A stretch of 64,000 bases of DNA from Skeletonema tropicum (GCA_037178625.1 CM074142.1:2046001-2110000); one strand, 5' to 3'. Counted from the first letter of the stretch, positions 1 to 10,734 are shown. Made by a program: numbers and translations. Notes: generated by a model not told the origin, from the sequence alone.

Positions 1-1172
1 TCACCACTATGCGTCTGAATGCTTGATGTTACTGCCCTCAAGTCACCGAAGAGATCCCTTTGATTGCTGATGATTAGATTGGCGCAACTATCAATAAAGA
101 ACGGTATTCCATCTGTATCCCATGTAGTTCTATCTGCCCTGAGCTCATCATTATCATCCCCTCCTTTGGTCATAAAGACAGATGCTTTCGCATGGACAAC
201 AGGAAGTGAAGGACGATGTCGACGTTTCCTCACAAATTTGCGTCGCCGCCGTCTAGATGTCTTGGCTGGCTTTGGTTGTGACACGGTAGAGGAAGACCAT
301 CGTAGATAGAGGAACTTCAAATATCCAGTTGAGATGAACAAAATCATGAAGAATAGATGCCAAAAAGTTGCCCAGCACCAATCCAAACCGCAATCGGGAG
401 GCTTCTTCATACATGAGGTTACATATTCGTAGGGGACCTCAAGACACAGAGGATCAGGTGAATACTTGAATAGAATCGGAGTATCCAATGCTGCTTCTAG
501 AGAGTCGACCACTTGTGAATCCATACCGACAAGGCATGCAAACGAACCATGAACCTGATAGGATGAATGAAGATACCATTTCTCTCGCGTGGGGCAGAGA
601 TCTTGATGCTTGAATAGGAATTGAGTCTTCGAGTGAAGAATAGCTTTGTTGTTATTACTTTCAGTTTCCCTTTCCTTCCGAGAAGCAGTACGTAATCCTA
701 ATCTCCTGTCTGCTGAATGACCTGGGTCATTCAAGATATCCCAAATCGATCGACCAGGAGATGAAGGGCGGAAAAGATTATAGTAGAAACGCGGCCAAAA
801 ACAGATTCCTATCCATACCAAGTTAGCGCATTGGAGTGGTATTTGGAGAACTTGCACGCAAACGTAGATCCAGTAGATGAGGTGAGCCACAAACCACCAG
901 AAGAAGTTCTTCAGCCACAAAACATTTGCTACCTCTGCATTATATACTCGCATAGGGACAGCCATCGGAAACTCACAAACCTTAATTATGTAGCGCACCA
1001 AGTGTACCACAATAAAGGAATAAATGCTGTACGGAATTAAGGCAATTCGGAGTAAAGCAACGAATATGATGACTAAGTAGTCTAGGTTATCACATTCCCT
1101 TGCTCCAGCAAACTCCGTGCCTCCTAAAAATCCGAGTTTGCAATTTGCCTCTCCCAAAGTCCTGCCGCCTGC
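1..1172 (-). CDS. Copia-type retrotransposon Pol, N-terminal part (runs off the window)
   Basis: On the minus strand a frame stays open from the stop at 1173-1175 to the window edge (about 390 codons) with no ATG at its beginning. It starts inside the 3' end of gag (48 bp overlap, different frame), as expected for a frameshifted gag-pol. Near the window edge (about 50-100) it reads WDTDGIPFFIDSCANLIIS, which fits the N-terminal part of a copia aspartic protease with D-S-C-A in place of the usual D-S/T-G-A. Before this come three strongly hydrophobic stretches (about 1080-975, 915-800 and 375-315), the last followed by a very basic stretch (RRRRRRKFVRKRR). The hydrophobic segments look like membrane helices and are unusual ahead of a protease. 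Reverse transcriptase and integrase would lie outside the window. Confidence 0.7.
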
Positions 1173-2914
1173 TCATCGGACATTCCATTGCAGACAGCAT
1201 CGGTGATAAAAGCAGTCCTTTTCTCCTTTTTCCACACGGGGGTCAAGGACTTGGACTTGGTCGAAGAGGAATCTTCAGGTTTAGCGTTAGCATCCCCTTC
1301 AGAATCGTCGGCTTTACGCTTGGAACCTCCATCGCGGCGTCCCTTGCTAGGCTTCTTCCTTTTCCTCAACCAAAGCTCGTGATCATGATGATCACCGTTG
1401 TTGCACCTCATATACAAGCCAGAATAGGCACCGGTATGATGCTTGTGCTTGTCACACCACTCGAAGAGTTTACCATCTTTTCTGTAAGTATTCCCCTTCT
1501 TGATCGTGCGCCAACGTTCAATACCTTCCACCACTAAATCACTGTTATTACCATCGCGATCCTTGTCATTCGACTTGCCAGCATCCGAATCTGTCAACGC
1601 CTTGACCTTCTTCTGTAGCGTTTTATTCTGCTGCGTGAGAAGAGCCAACTTCTTAGATTCCTCAGTAGCAGGGGCATTGGTATCATCCTCATGAGTGTGA
1701 CCAACCCAAATCTCGGTTGCGTCTGTCTCAAAGTTAAGGACATCAAACGTTGACCTATTGGTAATAAACTTAGTCCACTCAATCTCCACCCAGCGACGAA
1801 AAACACCTAGTTGAGATTTCTTGAGTTGGCCCATCAGATATTCAGTGTAACGACGATCACCGTAGGCATCTTGACCATGCTTCTTGCGAATTTCAGTGAG
1901 AGCACCCCGCATGCAGCTAATGTAGGCACGCACATCGTCCTTGTAGTGACCAAGAAGAGTAGTCCCTTCAATAACTTTCTCAAGTTCCTTAGCATCTACC
2001 ACGGCAGCAGGCTTAACAGCTTCCAAGACGAGCCAGAGGAGGGAGAGACCACAATAGAACTTAGATCCATCCAGTTCCTTCTCATACTCAACAAATGACT
2101 TATCCGATAGAAGAGACTTGTATGAAGCCTCAGTAAGGATTGCACGAATAAAATCATGCGCCATCTGAGATTTAATACGCTGTTGATGCTTGTGGTTAGC
2201 CACCTTCTTCTTATTATCATCCGATGCGTCGAGATCCAAAGTGGACTCTATGCGAGGATTAGAGGCAAGGCGAGTGAGACTACAGTCAACGGGACCATGA
2301 ATCCATTGAGACCAATCGGAGACGTTCACGCGGGCAAGTTCATGCCTGGCGGTGAGCATGTGGCTGAAATTAGACACATCAAAAGAGGCGACCTCAATTT
2401 GTCCCACGGTTTTCGGAGTAGCATGGATTTTACCCGTGCCCGACTTTCCAATCAGTAGGAGACTGTCAAAACCACTACCTGTCTCAAAATGTGCAAGTAC
2501 TTCCAACAACTTAGACTTATTCTTCTGTTCCAAAGAAAGCGGTTTCCAATCTGCCGGCGGTGTAGACCCTGCCAGGTAGGCCGAAGAACCACTTTTAGTC
2601 ATCAAATCAATAGGAATGTTCGACAAAGATGTCGCCTGCGAGTGCACAACTGAACGGATAGGGGCGACTGATGGTTGCGAAGAATTCTGGACCAATTTGG
2701 CCGTGCTTGCAGCTAGTATCTTCACTTCCTTAACAAGAGTCTCCACTCCCTTGACGACAGCTTGATTCGCCTTAACAACGGCTTGATTCGACTGAACGAT
2801 AGGGGAAACCACCTCGACGACAAAGCGTTGTAAAACGGACATCGAGTTGGAACCACTAGACGAAGCTGAATCAACCGAACTATCATCAGGGAGCTCTTTC
2901 CTTTTCTTTGCCAT
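1124..2914 (-). CDS. Copia-type retrotransposon Gag-like protein
   Basis: About 596 residues from MAKKRKELPDD; an upstream in-frame ATG at 2956 would add 14. The N-terminus is Ser-rich and followed by a coiled-coil-like repeat (QAVVKANQAVVKGVETLVKE). The middle part (AYISCMRGALTEIRKKHGQD, then GVFRRWVEIEWTKF) is like Gag of diatom copia elements. Near the C-terminus is a Cys/His cluster (EWCDKHKHHTGAYSGLYMRC, then DHHDHELW) that is probably the nucleic-acid binding part, then a basic Lys/Arg/Ser tail. The stop codon sits in the T-run ATTTTTAG, where a -1 shift enters the pol frame. Family assignment rests on composition and on the neighbouring protease-like frame. No LTR can be recognised because the other end of the element is outside the window. 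Confidence 0.65.
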   Translation of the reverse strand: MAKKRKELPDDSSVDSASSSGSNSMSVLQRFVVEVVSPIVQSNQAVVKANQAVVKGVETLVKEVKILAASTAKLVQNSSQPSVAPIRSVVHSQATSLSNIPIDLMTKSGSSAYLAGSTPPADWKPLSLEQKNKSKLLEVLAHFETGSGFDSLLLIGKSGTGKIHATPKTVGQIEVASFDVSNFSHMLTARHELARVNVSDWSQWIHGPVDCSLTRLASNPRIESTLDLDASDDNKKKVANHKHQQRIKSQMAHDFIRAILTEASYKSLLSDKSFVEYEKELDGSKFYCGLSLLWLVLEAVKPAAVVDAKELEKVIEGTTLLGHYKDDVRAYISCMRGALTEIRKKHGQDAYGDRRYTEYLMGQLKKSQLGVFRRWVEIEWTKFITNRSTFDVLNFETDATEIWVGHTHEDDTNAPATEESKKLALLTQQNKTLQKKVKALTDSDAGKSNDKDRDGNNSDLVVEGIERWRTIKKGNTYRKDGKLFEWCDKHKHHTGAYSGLYMRCNNGDHHDHELWLRKRKKPSKGRRDGGSKRKADDSEGDANAKPEDSSSTKSKSLTPVWKKEKRTAFITDAVCNGMSDEQAAGLWERQIANSDF

Positions 2915-3008
2915 TCTTAATGGGTGTTTTAAACTCTTATAATCTGCTACGGACAACGCCTCCTAGCGAACACACGTTCATGGAGATTCACGTAAACAAA
3001 CTATATAT

Positions 3009-4793
3009 TTAATCGTTAGCTAGTAATAAAGGGCGAGCTAGTTCCGTCGTACACAGGTCTACACAGGTCTGGTGCCTGGAAGTAAAGAGGTAAGGACCCT
3101 CTTGGTTCCAGTCACTGATTGAGTCCCGTGTATTCCAACAGTATGCTTGATCTTTGGAGCCAAGTGTTTTGCCTCTGCTGGTAGCCACGTACATTGTTCC
3201 AAGAAACTTGCTAATCTCCCACAACTCATCTGCTGGATCTATTATCATGCGGTTCCAGCGGTCTCCTTTGTCGAATCCAGCTTCGAGTCCTTGACAGCGG
3301 TGGATGGTGATGGCGTAGGCAATTTGCAATGGCATGAATAATGCGGTGCAGCATCCCCTGTTGCAAATCTGCTCGTAGGGTGGGATTGGCACGTGCTGTG
3401 CGCAATAAGTTGGGGTAGGATGCATTTGTATCAAAATGAAATGAGTTAGTAGTGTTTTCGCAGAGAGTGGCAATTGTCTTGTGTCTTTCGTGTGTCAACT
3501 TTTACTCACCGTTGGGTTGTTCTTGTCCCATGGGTCCTCGCCTGGTGGTGGTTTGTATGTAGGGAAATCCACAACAATGTACTTCGGTAGGCTAACCTCA
3601 CCTTTACCGTTTGGTCCAACGGAGCGATCCTCCCTCGATACCGTCTTGGACTGCCACCTTGACTTCATTTTGACTTTCATCTAGCCAATGGTGCTTTCTT
3701 GCAGTGCTCAAAAGCTTTCGTTGACCTTCGACTGTTGTCACATTAGCAGTTAATGCCTCTGATATTTCTCTTTTCGTTTCATCTGTGCCACTACCATCAT
3801 CTCCGTTGAGTACGTCGATTAAGTGTGATAGCTCTGGAACATACGTGAATGGCAATCCGTAAGCCACACTAGTCCTCGCTTCTTCACTGGATGCAATCAA
3901 TGACATATGAGTTGCATTGACTGGTTCTGTCTTCTCCTGTTATTAATGTGGAGTAGCATCAATCAAGTGTTAGTTGTGAGTTCAGCAACGGATCTATAAA
4001 TCAATATTCGTATAATCGCACAGTGAGCAATTATACAAATCAAGTAGCATGATGTAGTTTGGCTGCAGCAATCGATCGACGAATCAATATTACCAAAATT
4101 GTACAGTGATCAAATTTACAAATTCGTTCTGTGCAACATCGCAATCGATCAACGAATCAACATTCCCAAATTTGTACAGTGATCAATTTTACAAAATGGT
4201 TCGTTGCGCAGATTCAACAAAAGTAAACTCACGCAATCTTCCGCGGAATCATCCTCCGCTGCTTTCTTGCTGAAGTGTAAGTGTATCTGACTGTCGTTCA
4301 TTTCTTTGTTGTCGCCGGATTTACCCGTAGCCACCAGTTTCAATAGCCCGAGTATCTTCTCTTGCTGTGGTACCGCTTGATTTACATTCTCCGCTACCAA
4401 TTTGCCTTCTGGATCCAAATGGGTGAAGCAAACGAAAACCGTAGCACTAATTTTTGTTGGCAGGCCCGTATTTGTGCCTTTGATGTAATGCTCAGGTCGA
4501 TCTTCCTCGACTTGCTGCGTAGTCGTTTCTGTACCTGCTGTTGGTTTGTCAGGGGTGATAACGTTGTTGGTGGTTGGTCTGGTGACAGCCTCGGCAGTAT
4601 GATCGGTAGGTGTGTTATTCTTTCCGGGGGTGTTCATCTGATTGTCCGGCGGACTCGTTGTCTCCTTTAACGTGCTTTTTGCGTCCACAGCTTCAGCTGC
4701 AGATTCAACTGCAGATTCAGTTGCATCTGTAGCTTCAGGTGAGTTCATGGTGTCGTCGTTATCGTGTTCAGTTGGATGTTGTTCGTCGGTCAT
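3009..4793 (-). pseudogene. PIF1-type helicase C-terminal gene, spliced, frame-broken
   Basis: Three exons can be read on the minus strand: 4793-4233 (MTDEQHPTEHDND, acidic, Thr/Ala/Glu-rich), 3936-3510 and 3395-3009, with introns starting GTGAGT and ending CAG. Exon 2 ends PKYIVVDFPTYKPPPGEDPW then DKNNPT, and exon 3 opens HVPIPPYEQICNRGCC and continues with MPLQIAYAITIHRCQG and MYVATSRGKTLG. These are the last motifs (V and VI) of PIF1/Helitron-type superfamily 1B helicases. The ATP-binding motifs I and II are absent, so no helicase activity is expected. Exon 2 has 427 nt, and its two halves are in different frames around 3690, so either a frameshift or an unseen mini-intron is present. A related C-terminal exon occurs inside repeat R. 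Probably a decayed fragment of a Helitron-like element or of a captured helicase. Confidence 0.6.
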
Positions 4794-5986
4794 GATTTGG
4801 TGGAGCGCTGTTGCGTTTTATGCGAGATCTGTGCGAGATCTGTGCGGCCGGATTCGTTGGGTGCGGTGCTTTGCTCTGAATTACTTCCGGAACTTCAACT
4901 TGAAGTGTTGGGATTTTCCCCCCTCCTATCCCCGCTGAAATGCCCATTTTGATTGTCATTTAGATGCTATATCTTTTGATTTAGATCTAAAAATCGCTTG
5001 ATTTGTGCTAAAAAGGACTTTTCCAGGCTAATTAAGTCAGATTGTCGATGAGCTTCTTCGTTCTTTCCGGTGTGCATCCCCGTCACCCTCTATTTTCTTA
5101 ATTTTTTCTCTGAGTGACGTGGTAAACTTTGTTACTTAACAGCTTTCCGGGTATGGTCGCGCATGCGCGACCATTTTTGCCACCTAGCTTCCTACGTAGT
5201 TAATAAAATAGCAACAACTAACATTTAGAAGACGTTCAGTGCAGTTATAAAAAGCCAAGAAGCAGCTCTTTCCATCGGTGTAGTCCACCGATAACGAAGC
5301 TCGACTATTTTGGCGGTTACAATGCAGGAAAGGCAACGGGTCAACATTTTTGTGTGTCAAAAATCATCAAAAAAATAGCCGCCGGCCGCCGACCATGGCA
5401 GTTCTGGTGTTACTATGTCGCTTACAACCTGTTACATGCAGCATACCGCATATCCAACGAAAGCTCATGACATACCAAACCGGATAGTGTGCGTAGCGTT
5501 GCATGAGATGGACAATATCACCGTCGGATCACCCCCTATATGTAGGCGGTATTTTTCCCCATCACCGCATCGTCGGCCCTACACATAAGATAGGTATGGG
5601 ACGATTAAACCGGATCACCGACCGAACCAAGGCACCATACCTCGCGCATTTGTTATATTAGAAGAGATATATAAGTCCGATCGGTTCGTAATAGCGTTTT
5701 ATTGGCATAGAAGTGGATAGGAAGTGAGGCGGGTGCGTCGGGCGACGAAAAATATCGACCAAGTGTGTAGTACATAAGAGCATGGTATAAACAATGAATC
5801 CATGAACCCAGCTGCAACAATCGACTAACAAGTACCATTACTATTGATCCGTGGCGTTGGATTCATTAATATAGGCCATTAGGAAGCAGATCGGCCGCCA
5901 TGGTTCGTAGGGAGAAGGTGTTTTTTTTGCTAGATAATACTACGTACGACGGTAAAAGGGGCTAGGAAGAATGTTGGCGCAAAAAA
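4794..5986. other. Intergenic stretch, no gene seen
   Basis: No convincing reading frame. It contains a 22-bp perfect palindrome at 5153-5174 and, at 5135-5150, a 16-bp string (CTTAACAGCTTTCCGG) that is found again at the centre of the large palindrome at 8009-8024. Confidence 0.5.
5153..5174. repeat. 22-bp perfect palindrome
   Basis: ATGGTCGCGCA followed directly by its reverse complement TGCGCGACCAT. Function unknown; it lies three bases after the 16-bp string shared with the palindrome spacer. Confidence 0.8.
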
Positions 5987-6230
5987 CCTTTATTGCTAGT
6001 GGAAAAAGTATGCAGAAGTATGCAGGGTCAAGAATAAGGGCATAAAACTACTATGTGCCCAGCGAACGGGTTCCTGGACGTGGGCAAGTTCGTCGCGTGG
6101 GCAGCCAAGTACAGCCAAGATCCGAAACCTCCATCCAACATCCACACGAACACGCACAATCAACATTATCACACAACTTGACGGACGTGTATGTATTGGA
6201 ACAACGTGACAAATAATTAATGAAATTAAG

Positions 6231-7546
6231 CTACACCATATTCATGTCTTCCTCCTTCTTACGCGAGACATTTATCTCTCTCAACTTCCTACAGTAAGTT
6301 GACACTTTCCAGGTACTCTTCGGACTTGCAAATTCTGGATACTCCTCCTGGATAGCTTTCAGAGCTTTGTCATAAGTGCTTCTAAAGAACTCAAAGTCCA
6401 TATCATGGACGTGACGAGTGCGAATCTCGTCTTCAACTTCTTTCTCCATCAATTCCATTATTGGCTTCCAATTATTGTCGTAGGATCTCCTCAACCTGCG
6501 TGGCAAGTTGCCTTTCTTCATCAGGCGGAAAGGCCTGACTGGTGCATTAATCTGTTCGCCATTGCCATCTAGAATAGCATAGGAAGGAAACCCCTGCAGC
6601 CATCTTGTCCACCCAGAATATAAATCTGCTGATGGCATCTCAAAGCTTAACGGAACAAGCCAATCCGACTGATGCTTCTTACTTGCCGCTGCATGAGGAT
6701 CTTGATACGTGTAAGAAGGATAGAGGCGTGCCTCCAGTCTCTCAGGCAAGGAAGCGGAAGCTGGCACACCGCCATTGGTATGAACTGAAGAAGATGCCCC
6801 AATGCGAGCCATAATCCGTTCCTCCATTTCCACCATTTTTTGCGCAATCGGCGCAGTCGCTGTTGCAGTAGCAGCAGCAACTGTTTCCGCCACGAAAGTT
6901 GCGGTGATGTTCCCATTTTCAGTCGCTCGTTCTTCCATTGCATTCTTCACTATTCCCGCTAAATTGTCCTTCAGCCACTCAACATCACGGCGATATTTGC
7001 GTAGAAGCTTCATTGCGTCACGTATTTCGTCGCGGATCAAAACACTTGGCGGGACGCCTGTCGGGCGTTTCACAGTACCCGCCGGTTCCAATGTAACAAG
7101 TTTCTCCAGTTCTTTGAGTAACTTTGATCGTATGTGTAACGAATCTCCTTCTCTTCATCTTTCCATTGATTACTCAAGAAGGATTGAAGAAATTTGGTGG
7201 GAAATTGATCGTAGAAGAAGCTATGCGTCGCGTTGTGATAGTGACGAGTTTTGTCTGCTTTCTCCTCGGAGGTGAGTTCGTACACAACTTCATTATAAAC
7301 ATCAGGGTACTCCGTCTGCAAATATTCCTGCACTTTCTTAACACGCCGACGATAATCTGGCATGCATTGAACAGTGAATGAGTTTGTTGTCTCCACAGCA
7401 TCGGCGTGTTGGACTTTCAGTTTCGCTGGTTGCTTTGCCTCTTCGCTGCGGCTGTCATCATCACTGCTGCTGCTGGCGTCGTTGCTTTTCCTCTTCTTTC
7501 TAGGTTCAAAGGAAGACCCATGGTTGCTCCGCACCATGATTAACAA
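6231..7546 (-). CDS. Unrecognised palindrome gene, left-arm copy (two overlapping frames)
   Basis: The gene reads leftward from MLIMVRSNHGSSFEPRKKRK (7546). The first frame (158 aa, to 7070) has a basic, Ser/Asp-rich nuclear-localisation-like N-terminus and a conserved-looking block (HYHNATHSFFYDQFPTKFLQ). The second frame (to 6231) overlaps it, begins without ATG in a helical stretch (LLKELEKLVTLEPAG), then has a coiled coil, an Ala/Thr-rich linker and a Trp-rich C-terminal block (LYSGWTRWLQGFPSY ... LPRRLRRSYDNNWKPIMEL). That block is weakly like the GCR1_C DNA-binding domain found in some fungal activators and Crypton transposons; this is a guess. The two frames would need a frameshift or an unseen small intron to make one protein. 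It is identical to the right-arm copy. Confidence 0.5.
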
Positions 7547-8012
7547 TACAGATGACGGCGGTCGGCGGTGATGGAGAGTGTCGCCGGCGGGGGTTTGTTT
7601 GTGTCAATGGTCGACGCAGGGATTATTTATTATTTCACTGCTGCGCCGCTCTATGCAGGATGCAGAGATGCAGAAGGGGGGTGACGAGGAGATATTGATG
7701 AGCGGGGGAGGGATGGCATGTGATAGAAGTGATGGCCGTACTCCGTACTGTTCGTCGAAGGGAGTAGTAGGAGGTAGTAGGGCTCATCAGTTTATGTGTG
7801 TTTCCTAGCTTTGTAGCGCAATCCTCGTGTGAGATGCTTTCGTATGCATTCTCGCTTTTTTCTGACATACTTTTTCCAAAGTACAAGTACAAATACTCGA
7901 ATTTTGACAGATTTACGCGAGGGATTGGATCTAGGATTTGGAAATAGTATGTCATATCTGCATACGATCTGTCATATTCGACGTATTTCTGCATACAAAG
8001 CTGGCCGGCTTA

Positions 8013-8025
8013 ACAGCTTTCCGGA
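8013..8025. other. Spacer at the palindrome centre
   Basis: ACAGCTTTCCGGA between arm ends GGCTTA and TAAGCC. With its flanks it matches CTTAACAGCTTTCCGG at 5135-5150 outside the left arm, so the spacer looks copied from there. Confidence 0.7.
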
Positions 8026-8491
8026 TAAGCCGGCCAGCTTTGTATGCAGAAATACGTCGAATATGACAGATCGTATGCAGATATGACATACTATTTCCAA
8101 ATCCTAGATCCAATCCCTCGCGTAAATCTGTCAAAATTCGAGTATTTGTACTTGTACTTTGGAAAAAGTATGTCAGAAAAAAGCGAGAATGCATACGAAA
8201 GCATCTCACACGAGGATTGCGCTACAAAGCTAGGAAACACACATAAACTGATGAGCCCTACTACCTCCTACTACTCCCTTCGACGAACAGTACGGAGTAC
8301 GGCCATCACTTCTATCACATGCCATCCCTCCCCCGCTCATCAATATCTCCTCGTCACCCCCCTTCTGCATCTCTGCATCCTGCATAGAGCGGCGCAGCAG
8401 TGAAATAATAAATAATCCCTGCGTCAACCATTGACACAAACAAACCCCCGCCGGCGACACTCTCCATCACCGCCGACCGCCGTCATCTGTA

Positions 8492-9807
8492 TTGTTAATC
8501 ATGGTGCGGAGCAACCATGGGTCTTCCTTTGAACCTAGAAAGAAGAGGAAAAGCAACGACGCCAGCAGCAGCAGTGATGATGACAGCCGCAGCGAAGAGG
8601 CAAAGCAACCAGCGAAACTGAAAGTCCAACACGCCGATGCTGTGGAGACAACAAACTCATTCACTGTTCAATGCATGCCAGATTATCGTCGGCGTGTTAA
8701 GAAAGTGCAGGAATATTTGCAGACGGAGTACCCTGATGTTTATAATGAAGTTGTGTACGAACTCACCTCCGAGGAGAAAGCAGACAAAACTCGTCACTAT
8801 CACAACGCGACGCATAGCTTCTTCTACGATCAATTTCCCACCAAATTTCTTCAATCCTTCTTGAGTAATCAATGGAAAGATGAAGAGAAGGAGATTCGTT
8901 ACACATACGATCAAAGTTACTCAAAGAACTGGAGAAACTTGTTACATTGGAACCGGCGGGTACTGTGAAACGCCCGACAGGCGTCCCGCCAAGTGTTTTG
9001 ATCCGCGACGAAATACGTGACGCAATGAAGCTTCTACGCAAATATCGCCGTGATGTTGAGTGGCTGAAGGACAATTTAGCGGGAATAGTGAAGAATGCAA
9101 TGGAAGAACGAGCGACTGAAAATGGGAACATCACCGCAACTTTCGTGGCGGAAACAGTTGCTGCTGCTACTGCAACAGCGACTGCGCCGATTGCGCAAAA
9201 AATGGTGGAAATGGAGGAACGGATTATGGCTCGCATTGGGGCATCTTCTTCAGTTCATACCAATGGCGGTGTGCCAGCTTCCGCTTCCTTGCCTGAGAGA
9301 CTGGAGGCACGCCTCTATCCTTCTTACACGTATCAAGATCCTCATGCAGCGGCAAGTAAGAAGCATCAGTCGGATTGGCTTGTTCCGTTAAGCTTTGAGA
9401 TGCCATCAGCAGATTTATATTCTGGGTGGACAAGATGGCTGCAGGGGTTTCCTTCCTATGCTATTCTAGATGGCAATGGCGAACAGATTAATGCACCAGT
9501 CAGGCCTTTCCGCCTGATGAAGAAAGGCAACTTGCCACGCAGGTTGAGGAGATCCTACGACAATAATTGGAAGCCAATAATGGAATTGATGGAGAAAGAA
9601 GTTGAAGACGAGATTCGCACTCGTCACGTCCATGATATGGACTTTGAGTTCTTTAGAAGCACTTATGACAAAGCTCTGAAAGCTATCCAGGAGGAGTATC
9701 CAGAATTTGCAAGTCCGAAGAGTACCTGGAAAGTGTCAACTTACTGTAGGAAGTTGAGAGAGATAAATGTCTCGCGTAAGAAGGAGGAAGACATGAATAT
9801 GGTGTAG
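8492..9807 (+). CDS. Unrecognised palindrome gene, right-arm copy (two overlapping frames)
   Basis: Mirror copy of the gene at 6231-7546: first frame 8492-8968 (158 aa), second frame open from 8884 to 9807 (286 aa from the TTG at 8947, somewhat more from the preceding stop). The protein sequences equal those of the left arm. The 5' ends of both copies face the centre about 470 bp away, so both share mirrored upstream sequence and would be expressed alike, if at all. The second frame has a coiled-coil part (residues about 10-50), an Ala-rich linker, a Trp block and a basic C-terminus ending in RKKEEDMNMV. No catalytic motif is recognised. Confidence 0.5.
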
Positions 9808-9876
9808 CTTAATTTCATTAATTATTTGTCACGTTGTTCCAATACATACACGTCCGTCAAGTTGTGTGATAATGTT

Positions 9877-10036
9877 TAAATAAGTGATTAGTTTAGGATG
9901 GTATTCAGGAGCTGTTTACTGGGCAAGCTGGATCTGAACTTGCCCATTTTAGGTAATAAGAGGAGTGCAGTCTAGGTATCTCTAGTTCAGTGGCAAGTCC
10001 GCACTCCTCTTGTCACCTGTGCTGTGTGATAATGTT
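9877..10036. mobile_element. 146-bp insertion with 14-bp target duplication
   Basis: Present only in the right arm of the palindrome. The string TGTGTGATAATGTT occurs on both sides (9863-9876 and 10023-10036) but once in the left arm, so it is a 14-bp target-site duplication around a 146-bp insert (9877-10022). The insert has two stem-loops (GGGCAAG...CTTGCCC and AGAGGAGTGC...GCACTCCTCT) and an A-box-like TAGTTCAGTGG. The long duplication points to a target-primed (SINE/LINE-like) insertion. No B box or poly-A tail was found. Confidence 0.75.
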
Positions 10037-10294
10037 GATTGTGCGTGTTCGTGTGGATGTTGGATGGAGGTTTCGGATCTTGGCTGTACTTGGCTGCCCA
10101 CGCGACGAACTTGCCCACGTCCAGGAACCCGTTCGCTGGGCACATAGTAGTTTTATGCCCTTATTCTTGACCCTGCATACTTCTGCATACTTTTTCCACT
10201 AGCAATAAAGGAATTAGTACACTTGATTCCAATCGTCTTACGTCACAAAGTACCAAATTGTGCACAGCACAATTATACCAATTAAGGCCAACGT

Positions 10295-10470
10295 CATTGC
10301 AGAGCAACTTTATAGCCGAATTCCGTTGTATAAAGACTACTGACAAGCCACACAGCAAATGGCCAACAGCAAGATGACGACACAATACTTTACAGGCCCC
10401 GAGGGCCCGCGCTGAACCCGCCACATACACCACTGCACGCCACCACTATCGCACCATTCTGCGCGCCCCT
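10295..10470 (-). repeat. Diverged relic of the left end of repeat R
   Basis: CATTGCAGAGCAACTTTATAG at 10295-10315 and CAGGCCCCGAGGGCCCGCGC near 10393-10412 match the terminal region of repeat R in reverse orientation, in the right order and with similar following sequence. The rest is diverged, so this is an older, partial copy. Confidence 0.6.
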
Positions 10471-10734
10471 GTTTATAGGCGAAGAAAATAAACACCAACA
10501 AACAATGCTGAGGGTCTTGAAAAAAAATCCGGAGAGGACCCTCAAAATAAATTTTGGGTGGGTGGAGGGTATCAGACGATGGTGAAGCAGCGGCACCCGG
10601 TGAACCGTAGGTGCTCTCTTCCCTGGAGAGTTGGCCGCTGCCGATGAACGATGAAGCACCAATCGGCTGATGAAAGGACCACAGAATGATGTTGACGCGG
10701 CCCTTATTTTATGGGAGGTTGGGTGGGAAATGAT

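Larger units (their letters stand above)
5987..10211. repeat. Giant near-perfect palindrome (2 x 2,026 bp)
   Basis: Left arm 5987-8012 and right arm 8026-10211 are reverse complements around a 13-bp spacer. The arms are 2,026 bp each once the extra 160 bp in the right arm (9877-10036) is set aside. One base difference was noticed (near 7612: TCGACG on the left, TTGACG in the corresponding right-arm orientation). The outer edges end at the same base (CCTTTATTGC... and ...GCAATAAAGG). Each arm contains one complete copy of a two-frame gene, so the genes diverge from the centre. Such identity implies either a very recent inverted duplication or a folded-back assembly artefact; the private insertion and base difference argue for a real structure. 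Confidence 0.9.

Noticed and set aside
2450..2480. ATP-binding P-loop in the Gag protein (LLIGKSGTGKI)
   Set aside because: The residue after Lys is Ile instead of Ser/Thr and no Walker B follows; more likely chance or a lost motif.
7635..8460. Mirrored small frames on both sides of the palindrome centre
   Set aside because: They are symmetric by construction and lie in the upstream region of the two main genes, with no features of their own.
9877..10022. tRNA-like A box (TAGTTCAGTGG)
   Set aside because: No B box, no cloverleaf and no CCA end; not enough for a tRNA gene, only a hint at a tRNA-derived element.
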